A DNA stretch of 64,000 nucleotides, from the IMG/VR virus record IMGVR_UViG_3300023184_000025, positions 248,001-312,000 of that record; one strand, given 5' to 3'. Below the pieces are notes generated by a model, which worked only from the letters and a program-made list of their open reading frames with translations, was not told the DNA's origin and searched no databases. Position numbers and translations under genes: made by a program. This DNA is from a virus. Positions 9,207-17,532 of the stretch are shown one piece after another (position 1 is the first letter of the stretch; every line of letters begins with the position of its first letter).

Positions 9207-10497
9207 GCCCGAATCTTTGTGTATGGCACCATGGGTGCATACGTATTTAAGCCCACAAACAGAGCGCAGAATGTGCTGTGCTAGCCGTGAGCCTGCACAA
9301 AATTTTCAACAGTACATTGACACATCAGCAGGCACAGGAAAGTATATTCCACTCACACTAGATCAACACTGGAATAGTGATCATATGAAAAGTGTTAGAC
9401 AACGTATGATGGCAGGAGAAACTTTACAAGAATGTGACGTTTGTAATAGTAAACTGTTAAATACTGATGTCTATAGAACATATTTCTGGCACCTATTCAA
9501 ACATCGTTATGAAGAGGCCATGGAACAAACACAGCCCGACGGATCCACAACCATGAAACCAATAAGTTGGGATTATAGGTTTAGCAATCTTTGCAATTTC
9601 AAATGCCGTATGTGTGGGGATATGTTGTCTAGTAGTTGGGAAAGCGAAGAACGCCAACACAATCTTATTGACTATTCAGATCCACGAAATAACTGGATGA
9701 AGCCAGCAGTAAGAACAGAAATTAGCAAATTCCAAGACACACAGATTGAACAAGAGTTTGCACAGGCAGTTGAAGAACATCGTGTGGAAGAAGTTTATTG
9801 GGTCGGTGGAGAACCGTTGATGTATGAACAACATTGGCGGTATATGAAACGTATTATTGAATTAAATGATGGAGGCAGAGTATATGCTAGATATAACACT
9901 AATCTTAGCCGTGTTGATTATCGTGGCCGTAATCTCTATAGAGATATATTGGACCATATCAGGGACTGGCAGATATGCGCCAGCCTTGACGGAACAGGAC
10001 CCACGGGAGAATACATCCGCACAGGCTTGGAATATTCCACCTTCCTAAAAAACTTTAAACAGGGAGTTGAGATACAAAAACATCGCAGACAAATGCGAAT
10101 TGATTTTACACTCACATTGCCTGGACTATTCGAAGTAGACAATATACAGCAGTTATCAACCGAACTTGGTGTTGATATATTAGCCAAAGTAATTTTTAGT
10201 TTTAGCCCGGATATTATTATGAGTCCATTGGCATTGCCTCGTGAGTTACTAGACAGTACAGTAGATCGTCTAACAACTAACTTACCTCATGGTGCGTTGA
10301 AGGATGTGTTACTACAATTAAAATCACGACCAACTTTTGCAGAACAGTGGCCGGATACCTGGGAAAAAGGTCTTGCAAGAGGAAAGTTCAGAATGTTACA
10401 ATTAGAATCTATTAGAAATGATAAATTTGGGCTAGACCAAATACTACAACAGGACAATGAAATATATGGCTGGTGGAAAAATATTAGAACAGATTAA
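9199..10497 (+). CDS. Twitch-type radical SAM protein
   Basis: A 432-residue protein starting at ATG 9199 (MNKPESLCMAPW), overlapping the previous stop by 8 nt. The N-terminal region contains RRMCCASREPA and QECDVCNSKL, the AdoMet motif is CNFKCRMCGD, and VYWVGGEPLMYEQHW and LDGTGPTGEYIRTG follow. It is the fifth consecutive radical SAM protein of this type in about 8 kb. Reaction unknown. Confidence 0.87.
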   Translation: MNKPESLCMAPWVHTYLSPQTERRMCCASREPAQNFQQYIDTSAGTGKYIPLTLDQHWNSDHMKSVRQRMMAGETLQECDVCNSKLLNTDVYRTYFWHLFKHRYEEAMEQTQPDGSTTMKPISWDYRFSNLCNFKCRMCGDMLSSSWESEERQHNLIDYSDPRNNWMKPAVRTEISKFQDTQIEQEFAQAVEEHRVEEVYWVGGEPLMYEQHWRYMKRIIELNDGGRVYARYNTNLSRVDYRGRNLYRDILDHIRDWQICASLDGTGPTGEYIRTGLEYSTFLKNFKQGVEIQKHRRQMRIDFTLTLPGLFEVDNIQQLSTELGVDILAKVIFSFSPDIIMSPLALPRELLDSTVDRLTTNLPHGALKDVLLQLKSRPTFAEQWPDTWEKGLARGKFRMLQLESIRNDKFGLDQILQQDNEIYGWWKNIRTD

Positions 10498-11554
10498 AGT
10501 TGAACTTAAAAATAGAAACTTTGATAAACTTCACTCAGTTTATATTGACGTCTATGATAATTCGTTATCTCGTAAATGGTTAAATGCACTAAACGGGTTA
10601 TTAACAAACAACTCTCATTTAGAAAAAAATTTTTGTTTCTTAGGATTTACTCAAAGTCAGCGCAATGGGTGGTACATTCTTGAACAAGTAAACAAATCAA
10701 TAGATGCAATTAACCAGGCAAATATTGGATACGTCATTGATGATTATTTTACAATGGAAAACACTATCACCAATGATCCTGTAGGGTCAAGAACAGTTGG
10801 TAGGAATATGATTCATGAACGTTTAAATTGGTTGCATCGTTACTTTGAAGACCTGCAAGGTGTAAGCGGTAGCATGTCGGTTTATTTTAATCACGCCAGT
10901 GCTGACATACGTTGGCACATAAGACAATTAAATTTACTTTGTCATGAGTTTGAAACATGGGCATTAAGTTATCGTAAAGAAATAGAAGCACCCGAGTGGC
11001 AAAGACCCAGCCAACTAATGTGTTGGTTAAACGCACCAAGATTCACTCTTGACGAAAACGACTATGATTTATTTGGAGTTGAAACAATAAACCGCAGTCT
11101 TGGAGGAGTATTTGTTGGAGTCAACAAGGCAATTGGAAAACATCATTGGGAAGTATTCATGGATGAAGGCCGTGACAGTCGAGTTAGTGAATTAATCACT
11201 ACTTCTATGCGCAGTCAGACTGAAGCCGCTGGAGATTTTGATATTGAGTGGGCAAATAATCCAGGTAACCATAGCTGGCAACAAATTAAACTAGCTGAAT
11301 TTAAAGAGTGGTTACTGGTCAATGGGTTTGACCCCGATGATAAACTATTAACCATTGGACATCCTCAAGTGGGACAAGTAGATTTAAAACGTAGTTTTAA
11401 CACAGAAGATTACCTAACTATTTGGAATCAATTAAATAATAGTCTAGACGTATACAGCGTGAGTACTAGCAATAATTGTGCCGTATACGATTATCACTGG
11501 TCTGATTCAGACTTTATAGACCGTCAAATAAAAATAATTAATCGAAAGAACTAA
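10457..11554 (+). CDS. Conserved hypothetical protein
   Basis: A 365-residue soluble protein with no motif I can assign. It has aromatic- and His-rich stretches such as GKHHWEVFMDEGRDSR and TIGHPQVGQVDL that look conserved and catalytic-like, and an acidic C-terminus (YDYHWSDSD). The start is either ATG 10457, 41 nt inside the previous gene, or ATG 10466. Its position between the radical SAM run and the mini-peptide genes makes it a likely member of the same pathway. Function unknown. Confidence 0.8.
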   Translation: MKYMAGGKILEQIKVELKNRNFDKLHSVYIDVYDNSLSRKWLNALNGLLTNNSHLEKNFCFLGFTQSQRNGWYILEQVNKSIDAINQANIGYVIDDYFTMENTITNDPVGSRTVGRNMIHERLNWLHRYFEDLQGVSGSMSVYFNHASADIRWHIRQLNLLCHEFETWALSYRKEIEAPEWQRPSQLMCWLNAPRFTLDENDYDLFGVETINRSLGGVFVGVNKAIGKHHWEVFMDEGRDSRVSELITTSMRSQTEAAGDFDIEWANNPGNHSWQQIKLAEFKEWLLVNGFDPDDKLLTIGHPQVGQVDLKRSFNTEDYLTIWNQLNNSLDVYSVSTSNNCAVYDYHWSDSDFIDRQIKIINRKN

Positions 11555-11555
11555 T

Positions 11556-11657
11556 ATGAACTGGCTAAAAAATTTAATCAAACGAATTCGCATGGACATT
11601 CGTTATCGTAAAAAGCTAAACGAATTGCGTAACAAAAAGCCTTTTATATACTGGTAA
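11556..11657 (+). CDS. 33-residue basic peptide, copy A
   Basis: A complete short gene: ATG one base after the preceding stop triplet, TAA overlapping the next ATG (TAATG). The peptide begins MNWLKNLIKRI, is Lys/Arg-rich and amphipathic, and ends PFIYW. It is identical at 24 of 33 positions to copy B at 12175 and has the same length, which is strong evidence that both are translated. The invariant parts are the N-terminal MNWLKNLI, the central IRYRKKL and the C-terminal PFIY. It could be a substrate (precursor peptide) of the surrounding enzymes, a membrane-associated peptide or a small regulatory subunit. No leader-cleavage motif is evident. Confidence 0.8.
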   Translation: MNWLKNLIKRIRMDIRYRKKLNELRNKKPFIYW

Positions 11658-12178
11658 TGAAACAGCAAATCGAACAAGACATTTGGCAATGGATAACCGA
11701 ATACATAGAAGTCAATCACGAATTCTATGCTCACAAGTTTCCGCCTTGCCCTTATGCACGTGGCGCAAGATTAAAAGGCAGTTTGGATGTTGTTGCCTGG
11801 ACTTCCGGTAATACTAGAATCTTTATTAATACACAAACTGCCGATTTGCTACTGTCTGACAAGACTGTGCGTGTAATGGTATTCCCTCCCAGTTTACGAT
11901 GGAATTGGTTAACACGCTGGCACATTGCAAATCTAAATAAAACTATGATTCCCCAGGACTACTATATACAATATGGCGGAGCTGTGGGAACTACTAGTAG
12001 ATACCCTGGATTGCCTGGTGCGTATGTAATTGTAATTATTAATCAATTGAGCGATGTACTAGCAGGGCACACCGCATTGAAATCTACTCCGTATTATCGC
12101 AACTGGAGCAACACACACTATCACAATGTTGTGGAGCGCAGACAAGATATGTATAATCGTTATAAGGATATAAAATGA
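11657..12178 (+). CDS. Hypothetical protein with a CPYARGAR motif
   Basis: A 173-residue protein lying precisely between the two 33-residue peptide genes, sharing 1 nt with the first and 4 nt with the second. Residues ~27-42 (KFPPCPYARGARLKG) contain a single Cys in a C-P-Y/F-A context that recalls uncharacterised CPFA-type proteins such as DUF1415, a weak resemblance. The rest has Arg- and Trp-rich stretches and no known catalytic motif. The sandwiched arrangement implies a joint function with the peptides. Confidence 0.75.
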   Translation: MKQQIEQDIWQWITEYIEVNHEFYAHKFPPCPYARGARLKGSLDVVAWTSGNTRIFINTQTADLLLSDKTVRVMVFPPSLRWNWLTRWHIANLNKTMIPQDYYIQYGGAVGTTSRYPGLPGAYVIVIINQLSDVLAGHTALKSTPYYRNWSNTHYHNVVERRQDMYNRYKDIK

Positions 12179-12276
12179 ACTGGTTAAAAAACTTAATCAA
12201 TAGAATTAAACTTGAAATAAGATATAGAAAAAAACTCAAAGAGTTGCGTAAACGAGATCCATTTATCTACAAATGA
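12175..12276 (+). CDS. 33-residue basic peptide, copy B
   Basis: Second copy of the mini-peptide, overlapping the 173-residue gene by ATGA and the carbamoyltransferase start by 4 nt. It begins MNWLKNLINRI and ends DPFIYK. Differences from copy A are mostly conservative (R/K, M/L, D/E, K/R) apart from the last residue (W in A, K in B), so selection has acted on the protein. See copy A for possible roles. Confidence 0.8.
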   Translation: MNWLKNLINRIKLEIRYRKKLKELRKRDPFIYK

Positions 12277-13769
12277 AAAAATATTTAGGTATAAGTGCTG
12301 GATTCCATGATGCCGCTGTGTCTGTGATCACGGGTCACGGCGATATTTTATTTGCTGGTCACGCCGAACGCTACAGTAAAAACAAGCATGACCCTCATAT
12401 CAATCAAGACCTAATGGCCGAGGCATTGTTGCATGGTGAGCCGGATGTTGTTGCTTTTTACGAAAAACCTTGGCTTAAAAAGCTGAGAAACTTTTATGCA
12501 GGACAATATAATGAAGCATTGGATTTTACCGATATTACTGTTTGTAAGTATTTGCATAAACATGTACCTATATCTTTTCATAAGAAGCCACTATTTTTAC
12601 ATGCTGGACATCATTTGTCCCATGCTGCCGCAGGATTCCAAACCAGCCCCTTTACCAAGGCCACCGTTGTCGTTATAGATGCTATAGGAGAATGGGATAC
12701 TATTAGCATATGGGCCGCAACATATAATAGCAGTAATCAAGCAACATACAAAAAACTATGGAGTCAGAAGTATCCGCACAGTATTGGATTGTTTTATAGT
12801 GCAATTACTAAACGGATTGGACTACATCCAATGGATGAAGAATATATTACAATGGGTATGTCCGCCTGGGGCCGCTCTGTGTGGTATAATAAAATGAATT
12901 ATGATCTTGTTGCAGACCTTGATAAAATAGAATTTAAAAATAATTTACATCTTGGTCTGGATTCAACGTATTTAGAAGCTGGAACTAACGAAGACATTGC
13001 CGCATCAGCACAAGAATTAGTTGAAGAGTTAATTGGAAATGTAATGAAACTTGCCAGATCTTTTAACTGGAGCAATAATCTTGTTTATATGGGCGGTGTT
13101 GCTCTTAACTGTTTGGCAAATCGTAACCTAGGAGAATATTTTGAAAACATTTGGATTATGCCTAACCCTGGTGATGCTGGTAGTAGTCTCGGCGCTGCCG
13201 CTTATGCCTATCGTGGTAAAATCAATTGGAATAACGCTTATCTTGGCAGTGATATTAGCGGACCTTATCCTGTTAATGATATTATTGATGAGTTACTTTC
13301 TAGACAAATTGTCGGCGTGGCTTCCGGAAGAGCAGAGTTTGGTCCTAGAGCACTTGGCAACCGCAGTCTACTGGCAGACCCAAGAGGTTCCGAAATCAAG
13401 GACAAAGTAAATGAAATTAAACGTAGACAAAAGTTCAGACCATTTGCCCCAGTTATGTTGGAGGAACATGTTGATATGTATTTTGACATGCCTTGCGGTT
13501 TCAGTAACAGTAGGTATATGCAAGTCATCAGTCGCTGTAGGCATCCTGAGTTATTTCCTGCTATCATTCATCGGGATGGGACTAGTCGTGTTCAAACAGT
13601 ACCGCGAGATGGCTCAGGAATTAGACAGCTACTAGAAGCTTGGTATGCAAAGACTGGATGCCCGATGTTGCTTAATACCAGCTTAAATGTTAGAGGAGAG
13701 CCCATGGTAAATGACAGAGTAGACGCTGATCGTTTTGAATACCTTTATGGAGTTAAAGTATGCAGTTGA
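12273..13769 (+). CDS. Carbamoyltransferase (NodU/CmcH/TobZ type)
   Basis: A 498-residue O-carbamoyltransferase. The N-terminal Kae1-like domain starts YLGISAGFHDAAVSV and carries the metal-binding HHLSHAAAGF and DAIGEWDT. NPGDAGSSLGAAAYA follows, and the C-terminal YrdC-like domain has EFGPRALGNRSLLADPR, KFRPFAPVM and LLNTSLNVRGEP. These enzymes make carbamoyl-adenylate from carbamoyl phosphate and ATP and move the carbamoyl group to a sugar or other hydroxyl. Both domains are complete. It is coupled to the peptide gene upstream and overlaps the ligase downstream by 10 nt. The acceptor is unknown. Confidence 0.9.
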   Translation: MKKYLGISAGFHDAAVSVITGHGDILFAGHAERYSKNKHDPHINQDLMAEALLHGEPDVVAFYEKPWLKKLRNFYAGQYNEALDFTDITVCKYLHKHVPISFHKKPLFLHAGHHLSHAAAGFQTSPFTKATVVVIDAIGEWDTISIWAATYNSSNQATYKKLWSQKYPHSIGLFYSAITKRIGLHPMDEEYITMGMSAWGRSVWYNKMNYDLVADLDKIEFKNNLHLGLDSTYLEAGTNEDIAASAQELVEELIGNVMKLARSFNWSNNLVYMGGVALNCLANRNLGEYFENIWIMPNPGDAGSSLGAAAYAYRGKINWNNAYLGSDISGPYPVNDIIDELLSRQIVGVASGRAEFGPRALGNRSLLADPRGSEIKDKVNEIKRRQKFRPFAPVMLEEHVDMYFDMPCGFSNSRYMQVISRCRHPELFPAIIHRDGTSRVQTVPRDGSGIRQLLEAWYAKTGCPMLLNTSLNVRGEPMVNDRVDADRFEYLYGVKVCS

Positions 13770-15247
13770 CAGATATACCCGTTAAGTTTAATTTTTCTAA
13801 ACATATCTTTGGAAAAAAGTTAGGCAATAAGATTGCACTAATTGACGATAGCAGTTCTATTAGCTACGAAATGCTCGAGCATAGATCTCGAGGATTTGCT
13901 AAAAGTCTCACAGACATGGGATTAACAAGAGAAGATCGTGTATTGATATTGATGCCGGACACTATCGAGTGCGGCATTGCAATACTGGGCTGTATATTAG
14001 GAGGATTTGTTCCAGTTATTGGAAACCCGTGGTCGCCTAAGAACACTATTTGTCATTTCATTGAATCCAGTGCCGCAAAAGTTATTATTTTTGCAAATAA
14101 TAGAACAACACAAAATCAATCCATTGACAGTTACCTTGCCGAAACTACGCATAAGCCCAAGCATGTGTTATCTATTGAACAAGTAAATATACTGAGTACT
14201 CCATCAAGTTTTGATCCTCCAACAACTCTCAGAGACGGCGAAGCATTTTGGTTATTTACTTCGGGTACCACAGGAGAATCTAAATCAGTTGTACATTCTC
14301 ATAAATCAATGATTGGTACAGGGTTAGGTTACGGAATCAATGTAGGTTATAAGTCTGACGATATTGTTTTTGCTACATCAAAATTGTTTTTTAGTTGGGG
14401 AATAAGTAGTGCATTTATATCTCCATTGACAGTGGGTGCCACAACAATATTGCATGGTAAATTACATACCCCTAGTACCGCGGCCAGGATATTTAAAAAA
14501 CACAAACCTACTTTATTTGGATCAGTTCCGTCTTTCTATGTTGGGTTGTTAAATGAAAATTTACCAATTAACTATGGGTCTTTAAGATTGTGTGTAAGTG
14601 CCGGTGAAGCAATAACATCTACTATGCAACAACAATGGCAGGAGTTAACAAAATTACCTATTATCGACGTGTACGGCAGTACAGAATTTCTACCAGTAAT
14701 TGTTTCAGGAAAATTATTACCAGGATTTTCAGGAATGGTAAAAGATGCTAACAATTGTGTTGTACAAAATCAAGTGGGAGAATTGTATATTGATGGTCCG
14801 TCAGTGGCTCTAAGATATCAAAATGAAACCAAAAAGTCCCAAGAAACTTTTATAGGTAAATGGTGTAGAACAGGAGACAAATTTATACAACATGGTGATA
14901 CATATCAATTTGTCGGGCGTTCTAAAGATATGCTAAGAGTAAATGCCAAATGGGTCAGCCCAACAGAAATAGAAAATTTATTAATATCGCACGAATTGGT
15001 ATTTGAAGCTGGTGTGTCGGGTATCGAGAACAGCGATGGGTTAACAGAGATTGTTGCATATATTGTACTAGCGCCCGATGTAGAAATCCCTAAAAATCTT
15101 GATCACCAATTAAAATCAGTGATCAAACACAAATTGGAGTATTTTAAGTGTCCTAAGTACATTCGTGTAACCAAGGAATTACCCAAAAATATCAATGGAA
15201 AAATACAAAGGTACTTGTTAAATGAAACATATGAACAATCAAATTAA
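13760..15247 (+). CDS. AMP-dependent acyl/aryl-CoA ligase-like enzyme
   Basis: A 495-residue ANL-superfamily enzyme with the core motifs LFTSGTTGESKSVVHSH (A3), YGSTEF (A5), WCRTGDKF (A7), VGRSKDMLRVNAKWVSP (A8) and NGKIQR with the catalytic Lys near the C-terminus (A10). Length and the VNAKWVSPTEIE hinge resemble benzoate-CoA ligases. It would activate a carboxylic acid as acyl-AMP and pass it to CoA or another thiol or amine. No carrier-protein gene is visible nearby. It lies between the carbamoyltransferase and the halogenase, overlapping both. Confidence 0.88.
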   Translation: MQLTDIPVKFNFSKHIFGKKLGNKIALIDDSSSISYEMLEHRSRGFAKSLTDMGLTREDRVLILMPDTIECGIAILGCILGGFVPVIGNPWSPKNTICHFIESSAAKVIIFANNRTTQNQSIDSYLAETTHKPKHVLSIEQVNILSTPSSFDPPTTLRDGEAFWLFTSGTTGESKSVVHSHKSMIGTGLGYGINVGYKSDDIVFATSKLFFSWGISSAFISPLTVGATTILHGKLHTPSTAARIFKKHKPTLFGSVPSFYVGLLNENLPINYGSLRLCVSAGEAITSTMQQQWQELTKLPIIDVYGSTEFLPVIVSGKLLPGFSGMVKDANNCVVQNQVGELYIDGPSVALRYQNETKKSQETFIGKWCRTGDKFIQHGDTYQFVGRSKDMLRVNAKWVSPTEIENLLISHELVFEAGVSGIENSDGLTEIVAYIVLAPDVEIPKNLDHQLKSVIKHKLEYFKCPKYIRVTKELPKNINGKIQRYLLNETYEQSN

Positions 15248-16469
15248 ATCCATTGTAGTCGTAGGAGGCGGCACAGCTGGCTGGATGAGTGCATGCTATA
15301 TGGTTAAGCAAGGATTTGATGTAACATTAGTTGAAAGCTCTAATGTTCCTACCATCGGAGTAGGTGAGAGCTGTTTGCCTGCAATAGGTATTTTCTGTGA
15401 TTCTCTCGGATTAAAAGAAGAAGAATGGATGCCCGAATCAAATGCCAGACATAAAATAGGGATCTTCCATTATAATTGGCTCAGAGAAAAAGATACTGTA
15501 TGGAAACACTTCTTCTGCTATGATCGTAACAATTGTAATGGACAATATTATTTAGAGTCAGGAATATTGCCGCCAGTTAAAGAAGGCAAGTATGCTTATC
15601 ATATTGATGCAATAGCGTTTGGACAAATGCTCCGGCGCCGAGTAGCAGAACCTGCTGGAGTAAAATATCTACAAGCACATATTGTTGATATTAAACAATA
15701 TGAAAATGGTTATGTTAGCGGACTTTTATTAGACAACGGGCAAACATTAAGCGCAGACTTTTATATTGATTGCTCGGGACCTACTAGACTTTTTGCAGAT
15801 AAAGTTGGAATTAAATTCAGCAAGTATGGAGATATACTTAATGATCGTGCTATGGTTTGTCCACAAGAACTTGATTCAGGCCCACAACCGCAATATACAA
15901 TTACCTATGCAGGAAAAGCAGGATGGATTTGGGACACAGGATTAGCTCATAGGAGAGGTTGTGGATATACTTACAGCAGTCAGTTTATCACTGACGAACA
16001 AGCGTGTAATGAATACCTAACATATTTTCCTAAAACAAACGTAGACAAACTTCGAGTCATCAAGTATGATAGCATGTATTCGCATAATCCTTTAGAAAAA
16101 AATGTATTAGCAGTTGGGCTGTCATCAGGATTTATAGAACCATTGGAAGCAACCAGCATATATCTTGTACAATACTACCTTGAAGCATTTGCAAGATTTG
16201 TTAACACCGGTCGAGATACAAAAATTTACAACAAAGCAACATTAAATTTAACCAAACAGTTATATGATTTTGTTTTGACCAATTACACATTGACTCAACG
16301 CAACGACACTGAACATTGGCGGTATTATCAAGATCTTGAACGTAAAATAAACACTAAAGAACTAACACGTTTTTGGGCTAACCAGCCGGACGTTGGCGTC
16401 TGGGAACTAACAAGAATGTTTTCACCTTTTAATTGGTGGAGCAAGGCCAAACACTTTGAGTTGTTGTGA
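15222..16469 (+). CDS. Flavin-dependent tryptophan-halogenase-like enzyme
   Basis: A 415-residue FAD enzyme. GGGTAGWMSA at the N-terminus is the dinucleotide-binding motif of tryptophan halogenases. Lys78 in SNARHKIGI aligns with the catalytic Lys79 of PrnA, and FIEPLEATSIY supplies the conserved Glu. The usual W-x-W-x-I-P motif reads WIWDTGL, so the I-P pair is changed, and the protein is over 100 residues shorter than PrnA, mostly at the C-terminus. It might halogenate tryptophan, an indole, another aromatic or a peptide-bound Trp, or be a monooxygenase variant. Start 15222 or 15231; the stop is 1 nt from the convergent amidinotransferase. Confidence 0.85.
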   Translation: MKHMNNQIKSIVVVGGGTAGWMSACYMVKQGFDVTLVESSNVPTIGVGESCLPAIGIFCDSLGLKEEEWMPESNARHKIGIFHYNWLREKDTVWKHFFCYDRNNCNGQYYLESGILPPVKEGKYAYHIDAIAFGQMLRRRVAEPAGVKYLQAHIVDIKQYENGYVSGLLLDNGQTLSADFYIDCSGPTRLFADKVGIKFSKYGDILNDRAMVCPQELDSGPQPQYTITYAGKAGWIWDTGLAHRRGCGYTYSSQFITDEQACNEYLTYFPKTNVDKLRVIKYDSMYSHNPLEKNVLAVGLSSGFIEPLEATSIYLVQYYLEAFARFVNTGRDTKIYNKATLNLTKQLYDFVLTNYTLTQRNDTEHWRYYQDLERKINTKELTRFWANQPDVGVWELTRMFSPFNWWSKAKHFELL

Positions 16470-16470
16470 T

Positions 16471-17532
16471 TTATAGATAAGTCTCTAATCCGCCTCGACG
16501 GCGAATGTCTTGAGTACAACAACTGATGCCCCCGTCAAAGAAATATTTGTGTCGCAACTCTGAAATTATTGGTTCAATGTTATGTTTTTTGCAAAAATCA
16601 AAAACCATCTTATTATAAGAACTAAAGATAACATGGTGTTCGTCTAACACCAAACAGTTAACATCAAACACAGTTTCTTTAACATATCCAGTCCACTTGG
16701 TTAGATATGTATCAACAAATTTAGCAAACTCAGTGGTTGGATTCTGACCTTGTACATACCAGCGTCCATTAAAGTTTTCTTGACGAAATTTTCCAACCTC
16801 CATGGCAGCAAAAATACTTGCGTCCCAAATTTTACACACTTCCCATCCAGGAAAATTTTCTTTGTAGTTGATGTCACCATCGTGCATGGTACTTAATATT
16901 ACCCCTGGTTTTAATATAGCAAAAACACTATCCCCGTGCCCATTTGTAACAGCTCTACGAAGTTTATATCGGCTATCTAGTACATTGTCTTGAATCCATT
17001 CCATCTGACCATCAGTTAGCCACTCGCTGTTGTCAAAGAATATGTCTGTGCCTACACGAACAATACAACTGGCAACTGCGTCTACCATAACGTGGGTAGG
17101 GTCATATATGTTATTGCGTGTATCAAAATTTTTATTGTGCGGATCAATTATGCTGCCTGGCTGTTTCTGTTCGTAGTCACGACATATAGTGTTCATTTCC
17201 GCAACATTCAATACTCTTAATAATTTTTCACCTAGAGTAATTTGCCAATCTCTAGGTGTTAGTGGTGGGATTGGGACACCTCGATCTGTTATTTGTAAAC
17301 TTTGCCATTGTTTAATTTTTGGAAGATCTGGTCTTTTAACTACTGCTCCATACGATTCGATTACTTTTTGTAAATTATCTAAATCTTCTGCAGACTCTTC
17401 AAGTATTTTAGTCATTTGACCTTTAACTTGTTCATCCTGGATAAAGTTAAAATATTCTGGCGTATAAACACGACCAACAATTACTTCTTCAAGTGGTTGC
17501 CAACTGGTGTAACTATTAATAATATTAGACAT
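16471..17532 (-). CDS. Amidinotransferase (glycine/inosamine amidinotransferase family)
   Basis: A 353-residue enzyme with the family's C-terminal active-site motif GGISCCTQDIRRRG (presumed nucleophile Cys338), the His-containing TNGHGDSVF, an MVDAVASCIVRVG block near the Asp of the triad, and N-terminal WQPLEEVIVGR. These enzymes move an amidino group from arginine to an amine through a Cys-amidino intermediate. Family members act in creatine, streptomycin and cyanotoxin biosynthesis; here the acceptor could be an amino sugar or lysine. The gene overlaps the preceding glycosyltransferase-like gene by 8 nt. Confidence 0.9.
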   Translation of the reverse strand: MSNIINSYTSWQPLEEVIVGRVYTPEYFNFIQDEQVKGQMTKILEESAEDLDNLQKVIESYGAVVKRPDLPKIKQWQSLQITDRGVPIPPLTPRDWQITLGEKLLRVLNVAEMNTICRDYEQKQPGSIIDPHNKNFDTRNNIYDPTHVMVDAVASCIVRVGTDIFFDNSEWLTDGQMEWIQDNVLDSRYKLRRAVTNGHGDSVFAILKPGVILSTMHDGDINYKENFPGWEVCKIWDASIFAAMEVGKFRQENFNGRWYVQGQNPTTEFAKFVDTYLTKWTGYVKETVFDVNCLVLDEHHVIFSSYNKMVFDFCKKHNIEPIISELRHKYFFDGGISCCTQDIRRRGGLETYL

